IMG/VR virus record: IMGVR_UViG_3300033146_004397
Location: 1 to 35,618 of that record
Source: a virus
Length of the DNA: 35,618 nucleotides
Strand: one strand, 5' to 3'
The stretch's first letter is position 1. Every line of letters starts with the position of its first letter. Under the pieces are notes generated by a model that was given only the letters and a program-made list of their open reading frames with translations, ran no database searches and was not told the DNA's origin. This document shows, piece by piece, positions 1 through 7,268 of the stretch. The position numbers and the translations under genes are program-made.

Positions 1-73
1 CCCTTAATGAATTTGTCCGCCATAGCAGGAACAAAAACGAAAAAGAACTGATAAGCAAAACATTCATCATCAT
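1..73 (-). CDS. Partial ORF with hydrophobic N-terminus, cut by window edge
   Basis: An open frame starts in the run ATGATGATG that overlaps the TGA stop of the upstream gene and continues to the window edge. Only about 24 codons are visible; they read as a short start followed by a hydrophobic stretch (VLLISSFSFLFLLW), like a signal peptide or single membrane segment. It follows genes for small membrane proteins, so a lysis-related role (spanin or export-signalled endolysin) is possible but not shown. Which of the three ATG codons is used cannot be decided. Confidence 0.4.
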   Translation of the reverse strand, partial: MMMNVLLISSFSFLFLLWRTNSLR

Positions 74-513
74 TTTATTCCCTTTATTTTATCTTGTAAA
101 TATCCGTAAAATGACACGCTCCCCGTTGCAAGGATAAGTGTGAGAATCATCCACACACTAGGGAGTACATCACTCAAAACATCTGCACCAATATAATAGT
201 TTAATATCTTTTCTCCACCATTCAAGAACACTAAAAATGACATCATAGTGAACAGCAAACCGATTAGAAAAGCCTTGCTTAATTCTAACCGGATATTCTT
301 TTCACACTGCTCACCATTTTTAATCTTCATCTTTCGTAACATTGATAAATCGTAGTGTGCAGAACCCATGCTCACAAAGGCACCGATTAGAGCGATTATG
401 ATATAAGCAGGGTCTTGGAAGATTATCATGCTCCCGAATAATGTTGAACTAAATACGGCTTTTTTAAGTACTACTGTCGTTACGATCGTTTCTGTTAAAT
501 TTGAGTCTGTCAT
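70..513 (-). CDS. Putative multi-pass membrane protein, holin candidate
   Basis: A 147-aa protein with three or four likely membrane segments: a pair around residues 22-52 (FGSMIIFQ and AYIIIALIGAFVSMGSA), one near 80-100 (FLIGLLFTMMSFLVFL) and one near 118-138 (WMILTLILATGSVSFYGYL). Between the first pair and the third is a charged loop with RKMKIKNGEQ. The C-terminus is lysine-rich (DKIKGIK). The size and layout fit a phage holin or other lysis-associated membrane protein, but I recognise no specific family. It sits at the end of the tail-fibre operon, a common place for lysis genes. The start has only a weak AAGAAG ribosome binding site. Confidence 0.75.
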   Translation of the reverse strand: MTDSNLTETIVTTVVLKKAVFSSTLFGSMIIFQDPAYIIIALIGAFVSMGSAHYDLSMLRKMKIKNGEQCEKNIRLELSKAFLIGLLFTMMSFLVFLNGGEKILNYYIGADVLSDVLPSVWMILTLILATGSVSFYGYLQDKIKGIK

Positions 514-515
514 TT

Positions 516-659
516 TTACTTCTTATAGCGTTTTTTGTAACTATTAGTGCAGTGCATGTCATCTCCGAAAAGCCAATTTATGACATCAACTACGTAGCCG
601 TAGAACATGCTTTTACCGCGTACCATTTTATAGAAAGAATATGCACTTAGTGGTTTCAT
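516..659 (-). CDS. Small hypothetical protein, 47 aa
   Basis: A complete small frame begins at ATG 659, one base after the stop of the preceding gene, and ends with a TAA three bases before the next ATG. The product has a basic N-terminus, a hydrophobic middle (MFYGYVVDVINWLFG), a DDMHC acidic patch with one Cys and His, and a basic tail YKKRYKK. An AGGA element lies about 10 bases upstream. It fits tightly into the operon and fills an otherwise empty gap, which supports it as a gene. Function unknown; membrane association is possible. Confidence 0.6.
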   Translation of the reverse strand: MKPLSAYSFYKMVRGKSMFYGYVVDVINWLFGDDMHCTNSYKKRYKK

Positions 660-660
660 G

Positions 661-921
661 TTAATATAATCCTATGCAGAATACAGTTATCGCGTAGATA
701 CATGCACCGCTCCATACACCCAAGAATGTTACAAAAAGATCGAGAGAATCAAAACCACCATATTTATATTGGTCATATAATTCTTTCCCAACACCTGCTG
801 CAATTCCTGCAAATATCCCTATTACGGGGGAAACGAAAGCAAGCAAGAATGTGATCAGAAACCCTGCAACAAAATGACAGCCTTTATCTTTATAGGGTAC
901 GTTATTACAATTATATTTCAT
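661..921 (-). CDS. Small membrane protein, DUF2279/VanZ-like
   Basis: An 86-aa protein with three likely membrane helices. It shows the pattern DKGCHFVAGF followed by a Gly/Ala-rich helix, then GKELYDQYKYGG and DSLDLFVTFLGVWSGA. This D-x-x-x-HF...GKE-x-YD...D-x-x-D-x-x-x-T-x-x-G pattern is one I associate with small phage and bacterial membrane or lipoprotein families near DUF2279; the match is from memory. A GAGGA ribosome binding site precedes the ATG. It overlaps the upstream gene by 11 bases. Possible roles are lysis or host envelope change; none is shown. Confidence 0.75.
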   Translation of the reverse strand: MKYNCNNVPYKDKGCHFVAGFLITFLLAFVSPVIGIFAGIAAGVGKELYDQYKYGGFDSLDLFVTFLGVWSGACIYAITVFCIGLY

Positions 922-1360
922 TTATGTTTTCCTCTTTTATTTTTTCTGTTGGTATATCCCCAAACTCATCCGTACCAAAGATACCAAACTCATAGCCTGT
1001 CATACTAGCAATATCCAAGTCTTTAACTTTAACCCCAGCTCGCATATTTACAAGACCCTTGCTTAACAGTAACTCTCTTGTGGCTTGCTCATCTATGTTT
1101 ACACCAATGTCAGTCACTTCTTTATCAAATGACCAGCGAATGTGCTTTAACGTCTTAGCTTTATTGAAGTTCATAGGTTTCAAGAAGTCTCCTCCTAGCT
1201 CCCTAGACAATTCATTGATGCTGTAGTAGCCTATAATGTTTTCGTCAGCGTCATACTTTGCCATTTTTTCCAACTCTATAGGAATATCCCCCATTGCAGA
1301 GGGATAAACTATTCTCTCGTAACTGTTTTTTAGCCGTCTTTTTAGTGTTTTAATGCTCAT
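911..1360 (-). CDS. Hypothetical protein, 149 aa
   Basis: A soluble, charged protein with a very basic N-terminus (KTLKRRLKNSYER), a middle with the segment IGYYSINELSRELGG, and an acidic C-terminus. The ATG has an AAAGGA site six bases upstream. It lies three bases after the putative receptor-binding protein, so it may be a chaperone or accessory for that protein, as is common downstream of fibre genes. No family is recognised. Confidence 0.7.
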   Translation of the reverse strand: MSIKTLKRRLKNSYERIVYPSAMGDIPIELEKMAKYDADENIIGYYSINELSRELGGDFLKPMNFNKAKTLKHIRWSFDKEVTDIGVNIDEQATRELLLSKGLVNMRAGVKVKDLDIASMTGYEFGIFGTDEFGDIPTEKIKEENINEI

Positions 1361-1363
1361 GTT

Positions 1364-3004
1364 CTATCCTTTAATTTTGTTGTCTATTATGAGATCCGCT
1401 TGTATCTCGTCTATAGTATCAGGGTTCCCAATATATGCTTTTGTGTCTAAAATAGAGTCATATGGTATTTGCGGGTTGCTTGCTTGAGGTATGTCATCTA
1501 CATAGTATCTGTAGTCAATGCCATCGTATGTTAGTTTTCTTGACTCTGTTCTGTTTGTGTAAGATTTGATTTCTCTAATGGAGATATTCCAAAAATTTGT
1601 TTCCTGTCCAGATAGAGAAGCATCTCCAGGTCTGAAGTACAAGCTGAGTGTTGTACCCCCTGCTTCTATTACTTTATGTACTGAATCGCTTGATGCAATT
1701 TCTCCAACCTCGGGGGAGTATATACCGGATTGATAATAATCCCCACTACATTTGCATATGAACAAATATTTATGCCCAGCAGTTGAATTAACACTAAGCC
1801 TTGCTCCTTGATTTTCTGCGTTACTAATTAGATTTAATTTAAAATCCTCTATTGTTCTATTTGTAGGAGTACCATATTCGTACCACTGGGTTAAAGTTGT
1901 AACATCTGTGCCATCAGGGTAAGCACTGAAATCATAATCATTGTGAAGTTCGTCACCTAGGTCCATTAAGTCACCTTTACACTTATACTTTATTGTGTAA
2001 GGCGTAGTTGGAGTCCATTGAGCGTTGGCATACATTCCTGAATTGTCAAGCCTGATTGAGTCAGATGTTGTAAGCCCCGTTATTCTACCTGTTGTAGCAT
2101 CTTTTACAAATCTAAAGTCCGTTGGTCCATATTGGGTGTTTTTGTATGTGTCTCTGTTTGCTGTTACGTAGTTAACGATAGTCAAAGATACTGTGCCATC
2201 AAGGCTTTGAACAGCATCCCCGTTTTCATAGTCATTGCCGGGGAACATATCTTGTATATCTGTAGCATCAAAACTTAATTCATCAATCGTTACACCAAGC
2301 TGCAACCTCCGCACATCGTCAGGGTTTGCATTTAGATACACGAGGTCTGATGCCATCGGTACTTTAGATAATTTAGTAATATCTGCAAAAGAATCTGTAA
2401 ATGTGTAGGTTGTTGATGTTGGGATAGTTTCTATCACTTTCCATTCATTATTTACAGGGGAGTAATAAAGGAGTGCTTTTGTGTCTACAGAGGTTATTTC
2501 TTTAGCACTATTGATTAAAACATCTCCCGTAAAGCCCACTGCTGTCAAGGCTTCATTTGTTCCTGTAGTTTCGTAAGTTCCATTAGCACTTTGCCCATCC
2601 AATGTCCCTGCCGAGTAGTTGGATATTGTAAAGTTTATTACAACATTTGTGCCAGTTGAAGAAATATCGCTTAAATCGCTTGTGGCGCTAGATGCTGTAT
2701 AGCTGTCGGAACCGTTATCTACCCAATCAGCCCCTAGTGTTGCAGTTTGTTTTGTGTCTGTTGCAGAGAGTGTATATTCCAAAGGCACGGGTAAACTGTT
2801 GTCTGTTCCGTTCTGATATATTGCTTTAGAACCGTAGAGAGGGGCGTCATTTGCACTGCCAGAACTTCCTGCGTTGTCTAGGGTTCGTTCTCCTGTTGGG
2901 GATGTGTTGAATGTGGTCATGTTGTATAGGATTTTGGCTAATTGGACATCTCCGCTTCCACTACTTATACCTGATATAGTAAATGGTTTAAATATATTAA
3001 ACAC
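1364..3004 (-). CDS. Putative receptor-binding or adhesin-like structural protein, 546 aa
   Basis: The frame extends upstream to 3073, but the best start is GTG 3004, which has AAGGA five bases upstream and follows the TAG of the preceding gene at 3007. The protein is rich in Ser, Thr, Asn, Asp and Tyr and poor in Lys, as expected for an extended beta-rich virion protein. Residues near 400-510 of the product (GARLSVNSTAGHKYLFICK then LSLYFRPGD and NFWNISIREI) resemble a jelly-roll carbohydrate-binding module. It lies downstream of the fibre and its chaperone, so binding of a host surface glycan is a reasonable inference. No enzymatic motif is visible. Confidence 0.7.
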   Translation of the reverse strand: MFNIFKPFTISGISSGSGDVQLAKILYNMTTFNTSPTGERTLDNAGSSGSANDAPLYGSKAIYQNGTDNSLPVPLEYTLSATDTKQTATLGADWVDNGSDSYTASSATSDLSDISSTGTNVVINFTISNYSAGTLDGQSANGTYETTGTNEALTAVGFTGDVLINSAKEITSVDTKALLYYSPVNNEWKVIETIPTSTTYTFTDSFADITKLSKVPMASDLVYLNANPDDVRRLQLGVTIDELSFDATDIQDMFPGNDYENGDAVQSLDGTVSLTIVNYVTANRDTYKNTQYGPTDFRFVKDATTGRITGLTTSDSIRLDNSGMYANAQWTPTTPYTIKYKCKGDLMDLGDELHNDYDFSAYPDGTDVTTLTQWYEYGTPTNRTIEDFKLNLISNAENQGARLSVNSTAGHKYLFICKCSGDYYQSGIYSPEVGEIASSDSVHKVIEAGGTTLSLYFRPGDASLSGQETNFWNISIREIKSYTNRTESRKLTYDGIDYRYYVDDIPQASNPQIPYDSILDTKAYIGNPDTIDEIQADLIIDNKIKG

Positions 3005-3006
3005 GA

Positions 3007-3255
3007 CTATCCTTCTTGGAGTCCAACATCTCCAGTCATTACAGAGGTTTTCCCCCACCAAATACCCTTGCAAGATGGTAGGTTGCTATGTATCCCCTCT
3101 CTATGCTCAAGTTCTATTTCTGGGCTTTCATCATTATCAGGCTTATCTACAGCTTTAATTATATTAAGCGTTCCGCTACCAAGATACGAGAATAAAAATG
3201 TATTCTCATCGGTGTTAATTTGTGTGTATTCTGTATTTGTCATTGGTAATCTCAT
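3007..3255 (-). CDS. Hypothetical protein, 82 aa, fibre region
   Basis: The ATG has a strong AAGGAG seven bases upstream and overlaps the stop of the fibre-chaperone gene by four bases (ATGA). The product has a central beta-like segment (FLFSYLGSGTLNIIKAV), an acidic patch DNDESPEIELEHREG and one Cys. The stop TAG also sits inside the ribosome binding site of the next gene, so the two are likely translationally coupled. No family recognised; position suggests a small fibre or adhesin accessory. Confidence 0.7.
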   Translation of the reverse strand: MRLPMTNTEYTQINTDENTFLFSYLGSGTLNIIKAVDKPDNDESPEIELEHREGIHSNLPSCKGIWWGKTSVMTGDVGLQEG

Positions 3256-3725
3256 GGCTGTACTCCTTCATATGTTGGAAGTTCTGATAAAAGTTCTGCT
3301 TTCGTTGGTATCTCCCTATCCCCAGAAGCTACAGCATTTAAAACGTTATAGCAGTATGTCCATACATCTGAACGCCAAACAAGAAGTGCTTGACCTTCTG
3401 CTTGGTAGGCATTTTCAAACCCTGCATATGAGCACGCAGAGAGCATATTGTCATAACCAGCTTCTTTTGCTGTTTTGTCTAAAAATTTTTGGACCCCTGT
3501 TTCAAGATCTTTTTTGAGTGCATCTGCTATCTGTTGAGGAGATCTAAAGTCAACTTTTTTGAGTGAGTTTGTTTCTATATCAACACAGTTATAGTTTTTA
3601 TTGATAGCCTGTCTCCACTCTTCTTGGCTTATCTCAATGTTTGGAAGTGGTATTGTTGAGTGTACTTTATTATCGTAGTAGCCAATTAGTTTACCGTTTA
3701 TTTCGTCATAATGTGCGTATTTCAT
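3252..3725 (-). CDS. Tail fibre assembly chaperone-like protein
   Basis: The frame is open to 3755, but ATG 3725 has AAGGAA six bases upstream and follows the fibre stop, giving 157 aa. The N-terminus (MKYAHYDEINGKLIGYYD) is a typical fibre-chaperone opening. The C-terminal half carries the pattern QAEGQALLVWRSDVWTYCY then IPTKAELLSELP, which resembles the common C-terminal part of phage tail fibre assembly proteins. Such proteins help fold and trimerise the fibre encoded just upstream. The location directly after the fibre gene supports the call. Confidence 0.75.
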   Translation of the reverse strand: MKYAHYDEINGKLIGYYDNKVHSTIPLPNIEISQEEWRQAINKNYNCVDIETNSLKKVDFRSPQQIADALKKDLETGVQKFLDKTAKEAGYDNMLSACSYAGFENAYQAEGQALLVWRSDVWTYCYNVLNAVASGDREIPTKAELLSELPTYEGVQP

Positions 3726-3733
3726 AATTTTCC

Positions 3734-4927
3734 TTAATTTCCTATCGCTATCCAACTAGTGTCTGCATCACCATCCATTGTTACTAAAATAGTGCTTAAA
3801 CTTGTTCCATCTTTACCTGCACTTGTAGAGTTACCATCTTGTCCAAAATCCAGAGCATTAGGACCCCCCATTACCATAAAAATATTATTAGGAAAAGCTA
3901 TTGGGAGTGTAACTGTTATCGTTCCGCTTGATGAAGATGGGAGATACCCCCATTGCTTTATTATATTTCCATCAACTGTTGGGATAATCACATATCCAGA
4001 CTCGTTTAGATCAGATTGAAATGCAGAGGCATCAAGTGTTTTACTCCAAGCAGTCCATGTTCCAGCATGTCTTCCTCTTATGAAAATTCCATCATCCGTA
4101 GTAATTCTTTGATAAATAGTATCGGAGCTTCCAATGAATACTTCTAGTATATAATCACCAGATACAGAAGTTGCATGATTTACATATGTATATGTTGCAT
4201 CAAGGCTATATTTACCCCTGCTTAAAACATCATCTAAATCAGAATTATCATCCAATACTCCAAAGTCTTGGATTGCCCCAGCGATAAGCCCTGCTATTTC
4301 AACATCATTTGACTGTATCTCATTTTGCAATTCGAGAAGTGTATCGTATGCATCCCCTGCCCCAGCTACTATTTGGTCTTTAATCTCCTCTGCTGTATAC
4401 CCACCAAGTTTTTGAGCATTTGTAACCTCTACATCATTTAAAACTAATGATCCAGAAACTCTATCCAGTTGAACTTCTGTCGTACCAATAAAGAGCGAAC
4501 TATTTTTTTCAAGATAGTTATTTACACTTAAAAAATTAAAGTTAAACGCTGTTGTAAGGCTGTCATGGTTCAATCTAAGATACACGCCTTGTCTTTGATT
4601 GATAGGCAGTTGTGAAGCCAATGCACAAATAGCAAACAATGTGCCATCTTCAAGATATAGCCCAACGGTTCCTGTTTGGTCTGTTGCCAAGTTTGCTTCA
4701 ACAATACAGTTGAAAGAAACAGTTGCCGCATCATCTACAGAATACTCCGTAATTGTTCCAGTAAACCATACATCTTCGGAGGGGATATTGCTTGCCGAAA
4801 AGGTAGCATCTATATTCATTATTGGAACAATGAATTTGAATGTCTTTGGAGAGACTGGGGTACCATCAGCTAAAGCATCTGCGATAGCTTGCCTTCCATC
4901 ATCTGTTAATAGGAAATTATTTGCCAT
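3734..4927 (-). CDS. Tail fibre protein with gp53-like C-terminal domain
   Basis: A 397-aa protein. The N-terminus (MANNFLLTDDGRQAIADAL) is of the type that attaches to the baseplate. A middle segment near residues 173-210 (GGYTAEEIKDQI and LLELQNEIQSND) is a short helical/coiled region. The C-terminus has KQWGYLP, then LPIAFPNNIFMVMGG, and ends TSWIAIGN, matching the gp53-like C-terminal fold of phage tail fibres, which contacts the receptor. It lies after baseplate wedge genes and before its chaperone. AAAGGA lies five bases before the ATG, and part of this site comes from the 60-bp repeat. Confidence 0.85.
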   Translation of the reverse strand: MANNFLLTDDGRQAIADALADGTPVSPKTFKFIVPIMNIDATFSASNIPSEDVWFTGTITEYSVDDAATVSFNCIVEANLATDQTGTVGLYLEDGTLFAICALASQLPINQRQGVYLRLNHDSLTTAFNFNFLSVNNYLEKNSSLFIGTTEVQLDRVSGSLVLNDVEVTNAQKLGGYTAEEIKDQIVAGAGDAYDTLLELQNEIQSNDVEIAGLIAGAIQDFGVLDDNSDLDDVLSRGKYSLDATYTYVNHATSVSGDYILEVFIGSSDTIYQRITTDDGIFIRGRHAGTWTAWSKTLDASAFQSDLNESGYVIIPTVDGNIIKQWGYLPSSSSGTITVTLPIAFPNNIFMVMGGPNALDFGQDGNSTSAGKDGTSLSTILVTMDGDADTSWIAIGN

Positions 4928-4934
4928 TTGTGTC

Positions 4935-4994
4935 CTTTAATTTGATTGTTCTGCATAAGCCAAAGATTCTCCTATGGCTCCTGCTTGTACTATT
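4935..4994. repeat. 60-bp exact direct repeat, copy 1
   Basis: Sixty bases identical to 5169-5228. On the minus strand it encodes the last residues IVQAGAIGESLAYAEQSN, the TAA stop and two more bases, and supplies the start of the fibre gene's AAAGGA ribosome binding site. The bases on both sides differ between copies. The copies are 234 bp apart, a multiple of three. Confidence 0.95.
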
Positions 4995-5128
4995 ATTTCT
5001 ATGGTGCTAAATGCAGGATATATAAAACAATATTTTCCATTTGTTCGATAAATGTCATCTTTAACAACATCAACTATCTTCTTATTAACAATAATAGTAT
5101 TCGTTACAATATAATCTACTTTAGTCAT
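4937..5128 (-). CDS. Small ORF with duplicated C-terminal tail, 63 aa
   Basis: The frame has 44 unique residues rich in Ile, Val, Lys and Tyr, and then the same 18-residue C-terminus, with identical codons, as the larger upstream protein. It has no ribosome binding site; instead a TATAAT box ends five bases before the ATG, so a leaderless transcript is possible. It lies between the wedge-side gene and the fibre and looks like the product of a small insertion or partial duplication. Whether it is translated is uncertain. Confidence 0.5.
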   Translation of the reverse strand: MTKVDYIVTNTIIVNKKIVDVVKDDIYRTNGKYCFIYPAFSTIEIIVQAGAIGESLAYAEQSN

Positions 5129-5133
5129 GTGTT

Positions 5134-5139
5134 ATTATA
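5134..5139 (-). promoter_or_regulatory. Possible -10 box (TATAAT), leaderless arrangement
   Basis: A perfect TATAAT on the minus strand is followed by AACAC and then ATG. No good -35 element is seen; TTAAAA lies about 19 bases upstream. In AT-rich DNA this may be chance, but the gene has no ribosome binding site, which makes a start at or near the ATG plausible. Confidence 0.3.
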
Positions 5140-5168
5140 GTTAATTGTTTCATAGTCTTTTTAAGGCA

Positions 5169-5228
5169 CTTTAATTTGATTGTTCTGCATAAGCCAAAGA
5201 TTCTCCTATGGCTCCTGCTTGTACTATT
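5169..5228. repeat. 60-bp exact direct repeat, copy 2
   Basis: Identical to 4935-4994. On the minus strand it is the 3' end of the 158-aa gene including its stop codon. It is probably the original copy, because the larger gene continues naturally into it. Confidence 0.95.
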
Positions 5229-5647
5229 GCTGTTTTGTCATACGTTATAACATAATCACCTTCAAGGGATAACCATTCCTCATATGTTATGTATGTTGTT
5301 AATGGGTTTTCACAATCTATACTTTCATAACATATTATATCCATTCCAGATTCATCATGCTTTAGGTGCCCAAGTGCTTTTAAATAATTGTCAATATTTT
5401 TTGGGTTATATGCAATCCTGTTTCTATAGAACGGGGCAAGGTAAGACATTGTTTTTAAATCGTCACTTGATATATCAAATTCTGGCAGAGTAATTCTATT
5501 GTCCACAAAAAAAGGACACTTTTTTGATATTTCTTGTGCAGAGAAAAATGGTGCAATATAGTAATATGGGTCCTGTACCATAAAATGCAATATAGTCTGG
5601 TCTATTGCTTCTGCTACTGCATCATATAATTCACTATTTTTGGTCAT
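5171..5647 (-). CDS. Baseplate/fibre-side structural protein, unknown family, 158 aa
   Basis: This gene follows the J/gp6-like wedge protein by three bases and has an AAAGGTGG ribosome binding site. In many myoviruses this slot holds a P2 gpI-like or T4 gp7/gp8-like protein linking wedge to fibre. The sequence has aromatic stretches (QDPYYYIAPFF, SYLAPFYRNRIAY) and the pattern YITYEEWLSLEGDYVITYD, but no family is recognised with confidence. The last 18 residues are repeated in the next small ORF. Confidence 0.7.
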   Translation of the reverse strand: MTKNSELYDAVAEAIDQTILHFMVQDPYYYIAPFFSAQEISKKCPFFVDNRITLPEFDISSDDLKTMSYLAPFYRNRIAYNPKNIDNYLKALGHLKHDESGMDIICYESIDCENPLTTYITYEEWLSLEGDYVITYDKTAIVQAGAIGESLAYAEQSN

Positions 5648-5650
5648 AAA

Positions 5651-6985
5651 CTACCACCTTTCTGTTACAAGTATATCAATATTTGCTATCTCTATATTAT
5701 AAAATGTTGCATTCGTGGCTTCTGGTTTTTCTGTCATGGTTATATCTACATCAATATTGTAGTCAGCTAACACTTTTATAATTTGAAGGTAAATAATTGA
5801 TTTGTTTATTCTCCTGTCTATATCATCGTAATACCCTGAAATAAGATTTTTTATTTCATCAAGTTTTGCTGCTGGGATTGATTTTTTTGTATTGTTTGTT
5901 ATGCTTATATCAATATCAAGAGGAACATATAAGGGAGAAACGTGTTCAACATATTTCCCATACACTGTGTCATTTACAATATCCGTGATACTTTTCTTCA
6001 TAATTGTTTGCCCTACATCCCCGTTTCCCAAGAAAGACACAAAAACCTTATTGATATTACAGGCACTTGCTCCATTTTCTCTATCTTCTTGTTCTTGTTG
6101 CCAAACCTTTATAAGATAAATTCCTCTAATTTTTTCTTTTATAAGATTTTTATAGTCTTCATTGTAGACGATCGAGTTATTAAAATTTTTGTTGTATCTA
6201 AGAATATTTTGCATTTCATTAATATTCAATGATGATTCATAAGTATTGCTTTTTACAATATTTTCACACAATATATCAAAATCCCCTATGATTGCTAAGT
6301 TTTCTGGCACATCATCGGAAGCGATTGATTCAAATACCTCTACGGTTAGAATATCATTTAATTGTATATTTAACCCGTTTGTATTTTTTGTTCTTACGCA
6401 AACAAGAAGTTCTCCATCTAGTTTTATTTCTAAAGATACATCACTATCCTTATCTATAAACATTTGTGAATATTTTAGCTCTTCCCCGTCTCGATATACT
6501 TTAAAATCGTACAGTTGTTTGTATGTTGTATTTAGTGGGATTTTAAAATAGAGATTGTTATCTACTGTTGCGGTAATTTCACGCCTTGATCCCATTGTCA
6601 GGGTTAATGTTTTTATTTCTGTTGCTGTAAGATTTACCTCTTCATCTAACATAAATACATCAACACCAGTAGTAAATCTCTGATATCTATCAAGAGAAAC
6701 ATCTACACCACTTTTTATATCTGCTGTTATGACAAGTGGTTTTTGCAATTTTATGTATCCAAGTTCATACATAAGTCTTGCTAAGAGTTTTGTCTCTCCT
6801 GTAGGATCGTAAAATTCAGAAAAAAGATTTGTTTCTCTCTTAATTGCATCATCTATTTTATACCCAAGTTCATTTGCAAGTGCAACTACACCTAGATCCC
6901 CGTCTAGTCCAGAAAGTCTTGGATCACTTTTTACTAATCCTAAAAAATATTTGTTTATGTCTTCTCTGTTAATATCATTAAACAT
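5651..6985 (-). CDS. Baseplate wedge protein, J/gp6-like
   Basis: A 444-aa protein directly after the gp25-like gene, overlapping it by eight bases, as J/gp6 follows W/gp25 in P2 and T4-type phages. Its N-terminal half has LARLMYELGYIKLQKPLV and a beta-rich region with YQRFTTGVDVFML, the type of segment found in baseplate J proteins. The C-terminal half has the pattern SPLYVPLDIDISI, then a helical part and DILVTERW at the end. The protein would form the ring of baseplate wedges that triggers sheath contraction. Strong AGGAG site at the start. Confidence 0.8.
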   Translation of the reverse strand: MFNDINREDINKYFLGLVKSDPRLSGLDGDLGVVALANELGYKIDDAIKRETNLFSEFYDPTGETKLLARLMYELGYIKLQKPLVITADIKSGVDVSLDRYQRFTTGVDVFMLDEEVNLTATEIKTLTLTMGSRREITATVDNNLYFKIPLNTTYKQLYDFKVYRDGEELKYSQMFIDKDSDVSLEIKLDGELLVCVRTKNTNGLNIQLNDILTVEVFESIASDDVPENLAIIGDFDILCENIVKSNTYESSLNINEMQNILRYNKNFNNSIVYNEDYKNLIKEKIRGIYLIKVWQQEQEDRENGASACNINKVFVSFLGNGDVGQTIMKKSITDIVNDTVYGKYVEHVSPLYVPLDIDISITNNTKKSIPAAKLDEIKNLISGYYDDIDRRINKSIIYLQIIKVLADYNIDVDITMTEKPEATNATFYNIEIANIDILVTERW

Positions 6986-7268
6986 TGTATGCTCCTAAAG
7001 CTATTCTGTTATTATAGAGTTTTATTAGGATAAAAAATTTATCACTCTCTGCTTCTTCTATGAAAGATATGTCGTAAATTAGCATAGCAACACTTTTGCC
7101 TAATTGTTTTTCTATCGCATCAACAATTATCCCTAGTTTATGATCAAGATTTTGTCTATTCTCAAACAATAATTCATGTATTATGTTCCCATATCTAGGA
7201 TAGCCCTTATAGCTGCCCAGTGGGGTATCAAGCCAATGCTGTATTGGATTCTTTGTTAAAGCACTCAT
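6978..7268 (-). CDS. Baseplate wedge protein, gp25/W-like
   Basis: A 96-aa protein. Length, position before J/gp6, and the motifs WLDTPLGSYKGYPRYGN and NRIALGAYNV fit the gp25/W family (lysozyme-like fold without activity), which joins the tail sheath to the baseplate wedge. GGGAG lies six bases before the ATG. The gene overlaps both neighbours by a few bases, so it is translationally coupled to them. Confidence 0.8.
   Translation of the reverse strand: MSALTKNPIQHWLDTPLGSYKGYPRYGNIIHELLFENRQNLDHKLGIIVDAIEKQLGKSVAMLIYDISFIEEAESDKFFILIKLYNNRIALGAYNV

Noticed and set aside
3734-4927. Diversity-generating retroelement acting on the tail fibre
   Set aside because: No reverse transcriptase and no template-like near-repeat of the fibre 3' end was seen in the window.
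4935-5228. 60-bp repeats considered as CRISPR or as insertion-sequence ends
   Set aside because: Only two direct copies, no spacer series, no inverted repeats, no transposase, and the repeats are coding.
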